The notes under the pieces: model-generated | Databases searched by the model: none | Told to the model about the DNA's origin: nothing | What the model saw: only the letters and a program-made list of their open reading frames with translations | Program-made: the position numbers and the translations under genes | Assembly: GCA_009787695.1 (NCBI GenBank) | Contig: WQSW01000001.1 | Location: forward strand, 63,604-127,603 | Direction: 5' to 3' | Length of the DNA stretch: 64,000 nt | Source: Treponema sp. | GTDB taxonomy: Bacteria > Spirochaetota > Spirochaetia > Treponematales > Breznakiellaceae | Shown: positions 49,009 to 64,000 of the stretch, one piece after another | How positions within the stretch are numbered: the first letter of the stretch is position 1 | How the letters are laid out: each line of letters starts with the position of its first letter

Positions 49009-50244
49009 ATGGAATTAAATCCTTTATACATTGATCCCGGAACAGGAAGCGCGCTCTTCTCTATTCTTATCGGAATTGCAGCTACTGTGTATTTTCTCGG
49101 ACGCGGATTGATTCTAAAACTTGGTATATTTATTTTTCGTAAAAAGAAAAACTTTGAATATCAATATAAATATGTAATTTATGCTGAAGATAAAAGATAC
49201 TGGTCTTTTTTTGAAATAATTCTAGATGAATTAGAAAAACGAAATATCAATGTTCATTATCTTACAACATCAGAAGATGATCCAATTTTTTCTTCAAAGT
49301 ATGATCATATTGAAGGCAAATACATAGGCAGTGGAAATAAAGCATATGCTTTTTTAAATTTTCTTTCCGCTGAATTTCTATTAACTACAACGCCGAATCT
49401 TGATGTATTTCAATGGAAACGTTCTAAAAATATAAAACACTATTGTCACATGGTTCATGGTGCAGGAGGTGCTGTTTTATATCATTTATACTCTTTTGAT
49501 TATTTCGATTCTGTTCTTGTTCCAAATGAAAAAGAAATTCCTGAACTTCGTATACTTGAACAAACAAGAAATACAATTGAAAAACAATTGGTTGTAGTTG
49601 GGAATTCATTTTTTGACAGATGTGCAGAAAAAATAAAACAAATTCCGAATGAAAATCCGCATATTTTTACTGTCCTTGTATCTCCTTCTTGGGGAAAATC
49701 AGCTTTACTAAGCGTATTCGGAGAAAAATTACTTGATCCTCTTTCAAAAACAGGATGGCGTATAATTGTGCGCCCTCATCCTCAATCATTAATTGTAGAA
49801 AAATTAATGATTGACTCATTGATAGAAAGATATAAAGATAACACAAATATTGAATGGGATTATAATCATGAAAATATTTATTCTCTTTCAAAGTCTGATG
49901 TAATGTTATCGGATTTTTCCGGCATTATTTTTGATTATGTATTCCTTTTTAATAAACCTGTTATTGTAAATATTCAAGATATTAATTATAAACGATTAGA
50001 TGCGCAAGATTTAAATCAAGAACCTTATTTTATACAAGCAATTAAAAAAATCGGAATACAGATTGACAGTAATACGCTTGTTAATATAAAAGAGATAATT
50101 TTGAATCTTTCCCAAGATACGCAAATGCAGAATAATCGTAATGAAGTAATAAAAAATATGTGGATGTTTAAAGGGGAATCCGGCAAGAATATTGTCGATT
50201 TCATGATTCAAACTTCAGAAAAAGAAAAAATAAAAATTGAATAA
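49009..50244 (+). CDS. CDP-glycerol glycerophosphotransferase-like (TagB/TarF-like) membrane-associated transferase, paralogue 1
   Basis: N-terminal YIDPGTGSALFSILIGIAATVYFLGRGL; FTVLVSPSWGKSALLSVFGEKLLDPL, IIVRPHPQS, VMLSDFSGIIFDYVFLFNKPVI. Confidence 0.82.
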   Translation: MELNPLYIDPGTGSALFSILIGIAATVYFLGRGLILKLGIFIFRKKKNFEYQYKYVIYAEDKRYWSFFEIILDELEKRNINVHYLTTSEDDPIFSSKYDHIEGKYIGSGNKAYAFLNFLSAEFLLTTTPNLDVFQWKRSKNIKHYCHMVHGAGGAVLYHLYSFDYFDSVLVPNEKEIPELRILEQTRNTIEKQLVVVGNSFFDRCAEKIKQIPNENPHIFTVLVSPSWGKSALLSVFGEKLLDPLSKTGWRIIVRPHPQSLIVEKLMIDSLIERYKDNTNIEWDYNHENIYSLSKSDVMLSDFSGIIFDYVFLFNKPVIVNIQDINYKRLDAQDLNQEPYFIQAIKKIGIQIDSNTLVNIKEIILNLSQDTQMQNNRNEVIKNMWMFKGESGKNIVDFMIQTSEKEKIKIE

Positions 50245-50265
50245 ATGTAATATAAAGGTAATTAT

Positions 50266-52095
50266 ATGCAGGCTATAATTTTAGCTGCCGGTATGGGCAG
50301 ACGTTTAGGTGAATTAACAAACGAAAACACAAAATGTATGGTCAATATTTGCGGAAAAACATTAATTGAGCGGTTGTTAGAACAAATCAGCGAACATAAT
50401 TTTAAACAAATTGTTTTTGTAATAGGTTATTTCGGAGATAAATTAAAAAGTTTAATTGGAAATAATTACAAAGATATACCTGTTAAATATGTAGAAAATC
50501 CTGATTATAAAACAACTAACAATATTTATTCATTATATCTTGCAAAAGATTATTTATTAAAAGATGATACAATCTTATTTGAAAGTGATTTAATAATAGA
50601 AAATACTATTTTAAATGATTTGATAAATAATCCGTACGCCAATCTGACAACGGTTGCAAAATATGAAAATTGGATGGACGGAACAGTTATTACTATTGAT
50701 GAAGAAAATAATATTTTAAGTTTTATTCCTAAAAAAGAATTTGTTTTTTCCAATACAGATAAATATTATAAAACTGTTAATATTTATAAGTTTAGTTCTT
50801 CATTTTCTGAAAATCATTATATCCCTTTTTTGGAAGCGTATTCGCGTACAATGGGAAAAAACGAATATTATGAAGATGTTTTAAGAGTTATTTCTTTTTT
50901 AAACCACTCTACTCTAAAAGCTCATGTAATAAATCCTGAACAAAAATGGTATGAGATTGATGATATACAAGATGTAGATATTGCACAAACTTTGTTTGCC
51001 AATAATGATAATATTCTAAGTAATTATCAAAAACGTTTCGGCGGCTATTGGCGTTTTCCAAAACTTTTGGATTTTTGCTATCTTGTAAATCCTTATTTTC
51101 CGACTGAAAGAATGAAAGACGAATTAAAATCATATTTTGATACATTGCTTTCAAATTATCCTTCAAGCTTAAATGTAAATTGTCTTTTAGTTTCCAAGTT
51201 TTTCGGAATAAAACATAATTATTTGGCAGTAGGAAACGGAGCGGCGGAATTAATTAAAGAATTAATGTATTTGCTTCCCGGAAAAACGGGCATTATGTTT
51301 CCTGCATTTGAAGAATATTACAATAGAAAAGATTCCAATGATTTTATTCCGTATTATGTTAATAATGATTCTTTTAATTATACTTCTAAAGATATAATGT
51401 CTTTCTTTTCAGATAAAAAAATAAAATCGCTTTTATTAATTAATCCTGATAATCCATCAGGAAATTTTATCCCGATAAATGATGTTTTAGAAATTGCTTC
51501 ATGGACAAACAAAAGAAACATTACTTTTATATTAGACGAATCTTTTGTGGATTTTTCTGAAGGCTCTGTTTTAAATTCTCTGTTAAAAAATGAAATATTA
51601 GAACAATTTCCTAATATGATTATCATTAAAAGTATATCTAAATCTTACGGCGTTCCCGGTTTAAGGCTTGGTATACTTGCTTCCAATAATTCCGCTCTTA
51701 TAAATCAGATTAAAAAAGAATTATCAATCTGGAATATAAACTCATTTGCAGAATACTTTATGCAAATATTTAATAAATATGAAAAAGATTACATCAATGC
51801 TTGTAATAAAATAATTTCAGTAAGAGCTGAATTTTTAAAAGATATATCACAAATAAAATATTTACGAGTAATACCTTCTATGGCAAATTATTTCTTGTGT
51901 GAAGTAAAACCTCCTTTTACAGCGACAGAATTAACATTTCAATTATTGAATAATTTTAATATATTAATAAAAAATTGCAAATCAAAATGCGGCTTTTCAA
52001 ATAAAGAATTTGTACGAATTGCCGTAAGATCAGAAGAAGATAATAACAGGCTTTTAGAAGCATTAAAAAAAATAAATAATGGAATTACTCTATGA
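50266..52095 (+). CDS. fusion: sugar/choline-P-type nucleotidyltransferase + class I/II PLP aminotransferase
   Basis: N-terminus AIILAAGMGRRLGELTNENTKCMVNICGKTLIERLLEQI; C-terminus LLINPDNPSGNFIP, FILDESFVDFSEGS, IIIKSISKSYGVPGLRLGILAS. Confidence 0.88.
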   Translation: MQAIILAAGMGRRLGELTNENTKCMVNICGKTLIERLLEQISEHNFKQIVFVIGYFGDKLKSLIGNNYKDIPVKYVENPDYKTTNNIYSLYLAKDYLLKDDTILFESDLIIENTILNDLINNPYANLTTVAKYENWMDGTVITIDEENNILSFIPKKEFVFSNTDKYYKTVNIYKFSSSFSENHYIPFLEAYSRTMGKNEYYEDVLRVISFLNHSTLKAHVINPEQKWYEIDDIQDVDIAQTLFANNDNILSNYQKRFGGYWRFPKLLDFCYLVNPYFPTERMKDELKSYFDTLLSNYPSSLNVNCLLVSKFFGIKHNYLAVGNGAAELIKELMYLLPGKTGIMFPAFEEYYNRKDSNDFIPYYVNNDSFNYTSKDIMSFFSDKKIKSLLLINPDNPSGNFIPINDVLEIASWTNKRNITFILDESFVDFSEGSVLNSLLKNEILEQFPNMIIIKSISKSYGVPGLRLGILASNNSALINQIKKELSIWNINSFAEYFMQIFNKYEKDYINACNKIISVRAEFLKDISQIKYLRVIPSMANYFLCEVKPPFTATELTFQLLNNFNILIKNCKSKCGFSNKEFVRIAVRSEEDNNRLLEALKKINNGITL

Positions 52096-53389
52096 CAGAT
52101 AAAACAGTTTATCTTTGTATGCGCGGTGATATTATTCATCCTGGAATTATTAATATTATCCGCGAAGGCAGTAAGTTAGGCAACTTAATAGTCGGATTAT
52201 TAACAGATTCTGCAATTGCCTCTCACAAACGCCTTCCGTTTTTAAGTTATGAACAGCGAAAAGAAATAGTGGAAAATATAAAAGGTGTCTATAAAGTAGT
52301 TGCACAGGAAGAATGGAGATATGTTCCGAATATAATTAAATATAAACCGGATTTTATTATCCACGGCGATGATTGGAAAACAGGGCCTCTTCAAAAAGAA
52401 CGCGAAGAAGTATTTGCTGTAATGAAAGAGTTGGGCGGACAAGTAGTAGAAATACCTTATACACAAGGCGTAAACTCTTCATCATTAAATGAAGCAATGC
52501 GTTCTGTCGGAACAACCCCGGATATTCGTCTTAAAACACTGCGCCGCCTTCTTGATACAAAAAAAATAATCAGAATTATGGAAGCACACTCAGGTCTTTC
52601 AGGTTTAATTATTGAAAATCTGGAAATTGAAAAAGAAGACGGAACGCGAAGTTTTGACGGTATGTGGTCATCTAGTTTAACGGATTCTACTTGCAAAGGA
52701 AAACCTGATATTGAAGCTGTAGACCTTACTACCCGCCTTCAGGATTTAACCAATATTCTTGAATGTACAACAAAACCTATTATTTTTGACGGTGATACAG
52801 GTGGGAATCATTTTGCATTCACTGTAAGAACTCTTGAAAGAAATGGAGTGTCTGCTGTCATCATAGAAGATAAGACAGGACAAAAAAGAAATTCACTTTT
52901 TGGAACTGAGGTAAATCAGGAATTGTGCCCTATCCCTGATTTTTGTGAAAAGATTAGAGCAGGTAAACTTGCTCAGGTTACAAAAGAGTTTATGGTTATC
53001 GCTCGTCTTGAAAGTCTTATTGCAGGTTTTCCTGTTTCTCATGCGCTTGAACGTGCCCGCGCTTTTGTAGACGCAGGAGCCGACGGTATAATGATTCACA
53101 GTAAAGAAAAAACAGGAGATGATATAAAAGAATTTTGTTCTGTTTTCCGCTGTGAATATCCTCATGTTCCTATTATTCTTGTTCCAACTACATATAACCA
53201 ATTTACAGAAAAAGAACTTTCTTTATGGGGGGCAAATATTATTATTTATGCAAACCATATGCTCCGCGCTTCATATCCTGCAATGATGTCTGCCGCAAAA
53301 ACAATTTTGGAATGCGAACGTTCTTTGGAAGCAGATAAATATTGTATGCCTATTAAAGAAATTCTAGAATTAATTCCCGGCAGTAAATA

Positions 53390-53390
<1 letters not shown>
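52092..53390 (+). CDS. pepM: phosphoenolpyruvate phosphomutase with N-terminal cytidylyltransferase-like domain
   Basis: PEP mutase signature VIIEDKTGQKRNSLFG; IIFDGDTGGNHFAF; N-terminal nucleotidyltransferase fold VYLCMRGDIIHPGIINIIREGSKLG. Confidence 0.93.
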
Positions 53391-57553
<4,163 letters not shown>

Positions 57554-57561
<8 letters not shown>

Positions 57562-60214
57562 TTTCTTTTATACAGTAATAATTTATCCTTTAGTGCTAAT
57601 CTTTGAAGTAGTTTTTGTTTTCGCACAAAAATTATTTAAGGAAACCGGGTTTTCTATTGTATGTGTTTCCGCTGCTTTTAGCTTATTATGTCTACCGCTT
57701 TACATGGTTGCGGAAAAATGGCAAGAAATTGAAAGAAAGACAATTCAAAAATTAAAACCAAAAATAAATAAAATAAAGAAAGCGTTTAAAGGTGATGAAC
57801 AATATATGGTTTTAGCTACATATTACAAGCAAAATCATTATCATCCCATATATGCTCTTAGAAGTACTTTTGGACTTCTAATACAAGTTCCTTTTTTTAT
57901 TGCTGCATATAAATATCTTTCTCATTTAGAAATTTTAAAAGGCGCTTCTTTTCTTTTTATTAATAATTTAGGCGCTCCTGATTCACTAATTCCTATCGCA
58001 GGAGGAATAAATCTTTTACCAATATTAATGACTTGTATTAATTGCGTTTCAGCTGCTGTTTATGCTCATTCTTTTGATCTAAAAGATAAAATACAATTAT
58101 ATCTTATTTCTTTAATATTTCTTATTTTACTTTACAATTCTCCTTCAGGACTTGTATTATACTGGACATTAAATAATATTTTTTCTTTATTAAAGAATAT
58201 ATACTTTAAAATTCCTTTACATTCAAAAAAATATTTAATATTTTCTCTTATTACTGCATTATGCGCAATACTTGCATTTTATTCCTTGTTTATTTTACGC
58301 CGTGATTTAAATATGAGAATAACACTTGCATCCTTATTTTTATTTTGTTCTTTAATTCCTTGGATTATTCCATTATTATTTAAAATTGCAAGTAAAATTC
58401 CTTGTGTTAATTATCCTGATAAAACCTTATTATTTATTTTCTTATTTTCAATGCTTTCTTTATGTGTATTAAATGGTATGCTAATTCCTTCTATGCTGAT
58501 AGTCTCTTCTCCTGCGGAGTTTTCAAATATTGACACTTATAAAACGCCTCTTTTTTTTATAGGGAATACCGCATTACAAAGTATAGGTTTTTTTGTTTTT
58601 TGGCCTCTCTGCCTTTATTTTTTATTTTCTTTAAGTATAAAAAGAATATTTTCTTTATTAAGCATTTGTTTCTTTCTTGTTTCTATTATTAATGTTTTCT
58701 TTTTTCCAGGAAATTACGGTTTAATCTCAATAGAAATTATTTTTCCCGGAGTTAGTCACAGTTTTAAAGAAATTATTTTTAATATTTTTATCGTTTTATT
58801 ATTACTTAGTATTTCAATATTTATTTTTTTACGTGCCGGGAAAAAAGTTCTTCTTCCTCTTGTTACACTTCCGCTATTAGCAATATTTAGTATTTCTATA
58901 ATAAATATTATCAAAATTCAAATTGAGTATAAAAAAACACAAGTTTATTTTACAGAAAAACAAACAATTACTGCAATTGAACCAATATTTAATTTATCTA
59001 AAACCGGCAAGAATACAATTATTATAATGCTTGATCATGCTACAAGCGGATTTATACCTTTTATTCTTGATGAAAGCCCTGAACTCCTTAATATATACAG
59101 CGGATTTGTTTATTATCCGAATACAGTAACATTTAACGGATACACATTACTCGGTACTCCTCCCCTTTTCGGCGGGTATGAATATACTCCGGAAGGTATT
59201 AATAAGCGTGATGATATTTTAATGCGTGATAAACACAATGAAGCTCTTCTTTTACTGCCAAAATTGTTCATGGATGCAGGTTTTGAAGTAACGGTTACAG
59301 ATCCTCCTTATCCTAATTATAGTTTTAGAAACGATCTAAGAATTTATGATCAATATCCTGAAATGAAAGCCTTAATTACTAAATCAATATATACTGATTA
59401 TTGGTTAACTGAACAAAACATGAGTTTACCTTCGATTAGTGATATTCTAAAACGAAATATCTTCTGGTATAGTTTATTTAGAATTATGCCTTATTTATTC
59501 CGAGCAGGAATTTATCAGCACGGCGATTGGTTTTCAACATATTCAAATCATAAATTTATTTCAAATTTAGACTCATATTCGGTTCTTCATTATCTTCCGC
59601 GTCTTACAGGATTCTCATGTGAAAAAGAAAATTCATTTGTTTTTATTGTAAATGATACTACACATGATCCGATTTATTATCAAGCTCCAGATTTTCGCCC
59701 GGTTCAATATGTTACTAATTACGGCACAAGTTCCTATAGTAAAGAAAATGAATATCATACAAACATGGCTGCATTTAAACGTCTTGGCGATTGGTTTAAT
59801 TTTTTAAAAGATGAAAATGTATATGATAATACCCGGATAATAATTGTTTCAGATCACGGCGCACAAATAAATTATGTGCATAAAACAGAACTTCCTTTCA
59901 ATCTTGATAATTTTAATCCATTTTTACTTGTAAAGGATTTTAACTCAGGCGGTTTATTAAAAACTGATATGAGTTTTATGACTAATGCTGATGTACCTTT
60001 TCTTGCGCTTAAAAACCAGATTGAAAATGCAGTAAATCCATGGACTGGAAAACCAATTTCAAATACTGATAAAAATAACCCTCTTTATATTTCAATTTCA
60101 TATATGGTTCATCTTGAACCTGAGGCTAAATTAGCAAGACTAAATAAATCTATAGATCATTATGTTAAAGATAATATTTTTATTGAAAGCAACTGGACAA
60201 GAGCAGATAAATGA
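57554..60214 (+). CDS. fusion: YidC/Oxa1-like membrane domain + polytopic linker + alkaline phosphatase/sulfatase-superfamily domain, copy 1
   Basis: N-terminus [90 protein letters not shown]...YNSPSGLVLYWTLNNIFSLLKNIYF is YidC-like. C-terminus [54 protein letters not shown] is AlkP-superfamily-like. Confidence 0.88.
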
Positions 60215-62889
60215 TTAACATCTTAGATATTTTATATTCAATTATTATTTATCCCATAATTATTATTCTGGAATTTTCATTTTCCTTTGCGCAAAAATTA
60301 TTCAGAGAAACGGGAATTTCTGTAATTTTTATCGGAATTGTTGTCAGTTTACTATGTCTTCCTCTTTATGCAGTTGCAGAAAAATGGCAGCAGCTTGAAC
60401 GTACAATCTCTTTAAAATTAAAACCTAAAACAGATAAAATTAAAAAAGCCTTTAAAGGCGATGAACAATATATGATTTTAACAGCTTATTATAATCAAAA
60501 TCATTATCATCCGATTTATGCATTACGCAGCTCTTTTGGACTTCTTGTACAGGTTCCTTTTTTCATTGCGGCATATCATTATTTATCAAATCTGGAATTA
60601 TTGAAAGGTGTTTCATTTTACTTTATCAAAGATTTAGGCGCACCCGATGCGCTCTTTTCTATAAATGGTTTTATAATAAATATACTGCCTATTCTTATGA
60701 CATTAATAACAATTATTTCCAGCTTTATATATACAAAAGGACTCTCTGCAAGAGACAAAATTCAACTATATGGTATGGCGGTATTATTTCTAATATTATT
60801 ATATAATTCACCTTCCGCTCTTGTTTTATACTGGACAATGAATATATTGTTTTCATTAATTAAAAATATATACTATCGGTTAGATTTTAAAAACAAACCT
60901 TTTGTTTTATTAATAATAATTTCATTTTTAATTTTCATTTTATTCATTTTTTGTACTATAAAATATTATTATATTACTAAAGCGAATATTTTATCATTTA
61001 TTTTATTCTTTATTGCATGTTTACCATGGATCGTTTTTGTTTTTCGTAAAAATATTAAAAAAATAATTGATTTAATAGATATTAAAATTTCTTTTTTTAT
61101 ATTTACATTTTCTGTTTTTTTAATTTTCTGTCTTTTTGGTTTATTTCTTCCGTCTCAATTAATTATATCTTCGCCTCAAGAATTTTCATTCATTGATAAT
61201 TATTCAAATCCTCTTATTTTTATTTTTAATACATCTATGCAAGTTTTTGGTATGTTTGTATTTTACCCGTTTTGTTTTTATTTTCTATTCTCAAATAATA
61301 TAAAAAAATGTTTTTCATTAATATTTATGTCATTTTCTATATTATTAATTACTAATATATTTTTATTTTCCGGTAATTATGGAATATTATCTATTAATTT
61401 TATTTTTGATTCCAGCCCTTTTCATTCATTAAAAGAAATAATATATAATTTAATAATATTAATAGCCGTTTTAATAATATCTGTTGTATTTTTTATTTTT
61501 AAGTTTAGAAAATATATTCCTGTTTTTCTGTCATTTTGTTTTATTTCATTGTTAACCATTTCTTTATTTAATATAATTAAAATTAATTCTTCTTTTACAA
61601 ATCTTGATAAAAGTTATGTTAAAAAAGAAATAACAATTAAAGAAATCAATTCATTATTTTCTTTATCTAAAACCAATAAAAATGTCGTAATTATAATGAT
61701 TGATCGAGCCATAAACGGTTTTATTCCGTTTATCTTCCAAGAATCTCCTGAATTAAATGCTATATATTCAGGCTTTGTATATTATCCGAATACAGTATCT
61801 TTTAATGGATATACAGCAATCGGTTCTCCTCCTATTTTCGGAGGATACGAATATACACCGGAGGAAATCAATAAACGCGATACTATTTCTCTTGTAGAAA
61901 AACACAATCAGGCATTATTAATGCTTCCTAAAATATTTTCCGAAAATGATTTTTTAGTTACAGTTACAGACCCGCCATATGCAAATTACAGTCAGAAATG
62001 CGATCTTAGTATATTTGACGATTATCCTGATATAAAATCATTTGAAACAGATTCTAAGTATACAGATTATTGGCTTGATAAAAATAATTTTAATTTACCG
62101 TTAACAAGCGATATTATAAAACGGAATATGTTTTGGTATAGTTTCTTTAAAGGGACACCTCTTTTTTTACGCAGTCTTTTATACATGGACGGAACTTGGT
62201 GTTCTCCTGTTTCCGATCAAAGATTACGTCTAACATTAAACGGTTATTCTGTTCTTGATTATTTGCCTGAATTAACAGAAATTACAGCAAAAAATAAAGA
62301 TACATTATTAATAATGACGAATAACACAACTCATAATGGGTCTTTTTTGCAAGCACCGGATTACATCCCTGCAATTCCGGTAACAAATTACGGTACATCA
62401 GTATTTGCCAATGAGCATGCCTATCATATTAATGCTGCCGCGATTAAACGTATTGGCGAATGGATTACTTTTCTAAAAGAAAATGATGTTTATGACAATA
62501 CAAGAATTATTCTCGTTGCGGATCACGGTCCTGTCCCAAACTTTTTTACAAAATTAGATTTACCTTTTAATGTTGATCAATTTAATCCTTTACTTCTTGT
62601 AAAAGATTTTAATTCATCAAATGATTTAAAAACAGATCATTCATTTATGTCAAATGCAGATGTTCCTTATTTAGCATTAACAAATTTAATTGAAAATCCT
62701 GTAAATCCGTTTACAGGAAATGAAATCTCCGTAGAAAGAAAAAAAGAACCCTTATACATTGCCATTTCAGGTTCTAGTCATGTTGAGCCAAATTCTTATA
62801 AATTTAACTTTAATAATGATGGTAATTATTATGTTCATACAAACATCTTCATAAAAGAAAACTGGATAAAGGCAAGTGATATTAAATGA
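60211..62889 (+). CDS. fusion: YidC/Oxa1-like membrane domain + alkaline phosphatase/sulfatase-superfamily domain, copy 2
   Basis: Same layout as copy 1: [38 protein letters not shown]...[21 protein letters not shown]...[19 protein letters not shown]; then [53 protein letters not shown]. Confidence 0.88.
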   Translation: MINILDILYSIIIYPIIIILEFSFSFAQKLFRETGISVIFIGIVVSLLCLPLYAVAEKWQQLERTISLKLKPKTDKIKKAFKGDEQYMILTAYYNQNHYHPIYALRSSFGLLVQVPFFIAAYHYLSNLELLKGVSFYFIKDLGAPDALFSINGFIINILPILMTLITIISSFIYTKGLSARDKIQLYGMAVLFLILLYNSPSALVLYWTMNILFSLIKNIYYRLDFKNKPFVLLIIISFLIFILFIFCTIKYYYITKANILSFILFFIACLPWIVFVFRKNIKKIIDLIDIKISFFIFTFSVFLIFCLFGLFLPSQLIISSPQEFSFIDNYSNPLIFIFNTSMQVFGMFVFYPFCFYFLFSNNIKKCFSLIFMSFSILLITNIFLFSGNYGILSINFIFDSSPFHSLKEIIYNLIILIAVLIISVVFFIFKFRKYIPVFLSFCFISLLTISLFNIIKINSSFTNLDKSYVKKEITIKEINSLFSLSKTNKNVVIIMIDRAINGFIPFIFQESPELNAIYSGFVYYPNTVSFNGYTAIGSPPIFGGYEYTPEEINKRDTISLVEKHNQALLMLPKIFSENDFLVTVTDPPYANYSQKCDLSIFDDYPDIKSFETDSKYTDYWLDKNNFNLPLTSDIIKRNMFWYSFFKGTPLFLRSLLYMDGTWCSPVSDQRLRLTLNGYSVLDYLPELTEITAKNKDTLLIMTNNTTHNGSFLQAPDYIPAIPVTNYGTSVFANEHAYHINAAAIKRIGEWITFLKENDVYDNTRIILVADHGPVPNFFTKLDLPFNVDQFNPLLLVKDFNSSNDLKTDHSFMSNADVPYLALTNLIENPVNPFTGNEISVERKKEPLYIAISGSSHVEPNSYKFNFNNDGNYYVHTNIFIKENWIKASDIK

Positions 62890-63917
62890 TAATACGATCT
62901 AAAGCACCCCTTCGGCTGGGATTGGCAGGCGGCGGGACAGACATCGCCGATTATTACAACCGTTTCGGCGGTTATGTGTTAAACGCAACAATTGATATGT
63001 ACGCCTGCTGTACTATCGAACCTAACGATTCTGATGAAATTGAATTTTTTGCAGCAGATTTAGACAAGAGAGAAATATTTACATCTTCTTTTAATTTACC
63101 TCTCTCCCCTGCTCTTCCTCTTCATACAGGAATATATAATAGAATTATTTCTGATTTTATTAAAAAACCGCTTTCCTTTAAAATGACAACATATTCCGAT
63201 GCGCCTGCAGGTTCAGGTCTCGGCTCTTCATCAACAATGGTTGTCGCAATTATAAAAGCTTTTGTTGAATGGCTGAACCTTCCGTTAGGTGAATATGATA
63301 TCGCCGCTCTTGCATATAAAATTGAACGTGAAGATATAGGTTTTGCAGGCGGCAAGCAGGATCAATATGCCGCAACTTTCGGCGGTTTTAACTTTATGGA
63401 ATTTTATGAAAATGAACGCGTTATTGTTAATCCGCTGCGTCTTAAACGCTGGATAAGAAATGAAATAGAAGCATCTTTAGTTTTATACTATACAGGAGTT
63501 TCAAGAGAAAGCGCAAATATAATAAAAGAGCAAATTCAACATACTCAAAAAGGCGATACTAAAAATATTGAAAGTATGCATGAGTTAAAAAAACAAGCTG
63601 TTTTTATGAAAGAAGCGCTCTTAAAAGGTGACTTTAAAGGTTTTTCAGACTGTCTTTCACAAGGCTGGCTTGCAAAAAAAAATGCTGCATCTTCAATCAG
63701 TAATTCTTTTCTTGATGACTTATATCAATTTGCACTTGACAACGGCGCTCAATCAGCTAAAATTTCAGGAGCAGGCGGCGGCGGCTTCATGATGATTTAC
63801 TGCGATCCTTGCAGAAAAAATTCGCTTATCCGCGCATTAAAAGAAAAACAAGGCATGGTTTTAACGCCAAGCTTCACAGAAACAGGAACACAGGGATGGA
63901 CCATTTACAACAATTAA
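62886..63917 (+). CDS. hddA: GHMP kinase, D-glycero-D-manno-heptose 7-phosphate kinase-like
   Basis: [77 protein letters not shown]. Confidence 0.88.
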   Translation: MIIRSKAPLRLGLAGGGTDIADYYNRFGGYVLNATIDMYACCTIEPNDSDEIEFFAADLDKREIFTSSFNLPLSPALPLHTGIYNRIISDFIKKPLSFKMTTYSDAPAGSGLGSSSTMVVAIIKAFVEWLNLPLGEYDIAALAYKIEREDIGFAGGKQDQYAATFGGFNFMEFYENERVIVNPLRLKRWIRNEIEASLVLYYTGVSRESANIIKEQIQHTQKGDTKNIESMHELKKQAVFMKEALLKGDFKGFSDCLSQGWLAKKNAASSISNSFLDDLYQFALDNGAQSAKISGAGGGGFMMIYCDPCRKNSLIRALKEKQGMVLTPSFTETGTQGWTIYNN

Positions 63918-64000
63918 TCGAACGTTATCCGGTACTTGCAGTTGTTAAAAAAGATATCAGCAATGCATTTGAGCTTATAAAAGAATCTTATATTAAAGGC
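63896..64000 (+). CDS. gmhA: phosphoheptose isomerase-like (SIS) protein, partial
   Basis: [36 protein letters not shown]-terminus resembles GmhA-type isomerases, runs off window end and follows hddA. Own translation from ATG at 63896. Confidence 0.65.
   Translation, partial: MDHLQQLIERYPVLAVVKKDISNAFELIKESYIKG

Overview
This 64 kb, AT-rich window looks like a spirochaete (probably Treponema-like) chromosome. The taxonomic call is my inference from gene content, not from a database search. The left half (about 1-29.5 kb) is mostly minus-strand housekeeping and envelope genes: clpC (partial), DUF192, a two-domain cNMP-binding protein, rsmD, a dihydroorotase/allantoinase-like amidohydrolase, comF-like, mutS, ompH/skp-like, bamA, tamB-like, an MCP, a glucosaminidase-like protein, a hybrid histidine kinase, a DUF4015-type glycoside hydrolase, tRNA-Arg(TCG), tRNA-His(GTG) and a SPOR protein. 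From 29.5 kb onward the plus strand carries a NusG/LoaP-like antiterminator, a CapD-like epimerase, a three-gene xanthine dehydrogenase set, aroB with a structured leader, and a large surface-glycan locus (about 40-64 kb). That locus contains a complete 2-aminoethylphosphonate (AEP) route (PEP mutase, phosphonopyruvate decarboxylase, and a nucleotidyltransferase-AEP transaminase fusion). It also has a second nucleotidyltransferase-aminotransferase fusion and two CDP-glycerol-phosphotransferase-like paralogues. The strongest candidates for something undescribed are: (1) two tandem proteins fusing a YidC/Oxa1-like membrane domain, lacking the usual groove arginine, to an alkaline-phosphatase/sulfatase-superfamily domain, placed directly after the phosphonate genes; (2) a roughly 383-nt, almost completely overlapping pair of out-of-frame ORFs (38274-38703) that both look like membrane-anchored coiled-coil proteins; (3) a compact multi-hairpin RNA-like element upstream of aroB (35376-35470).
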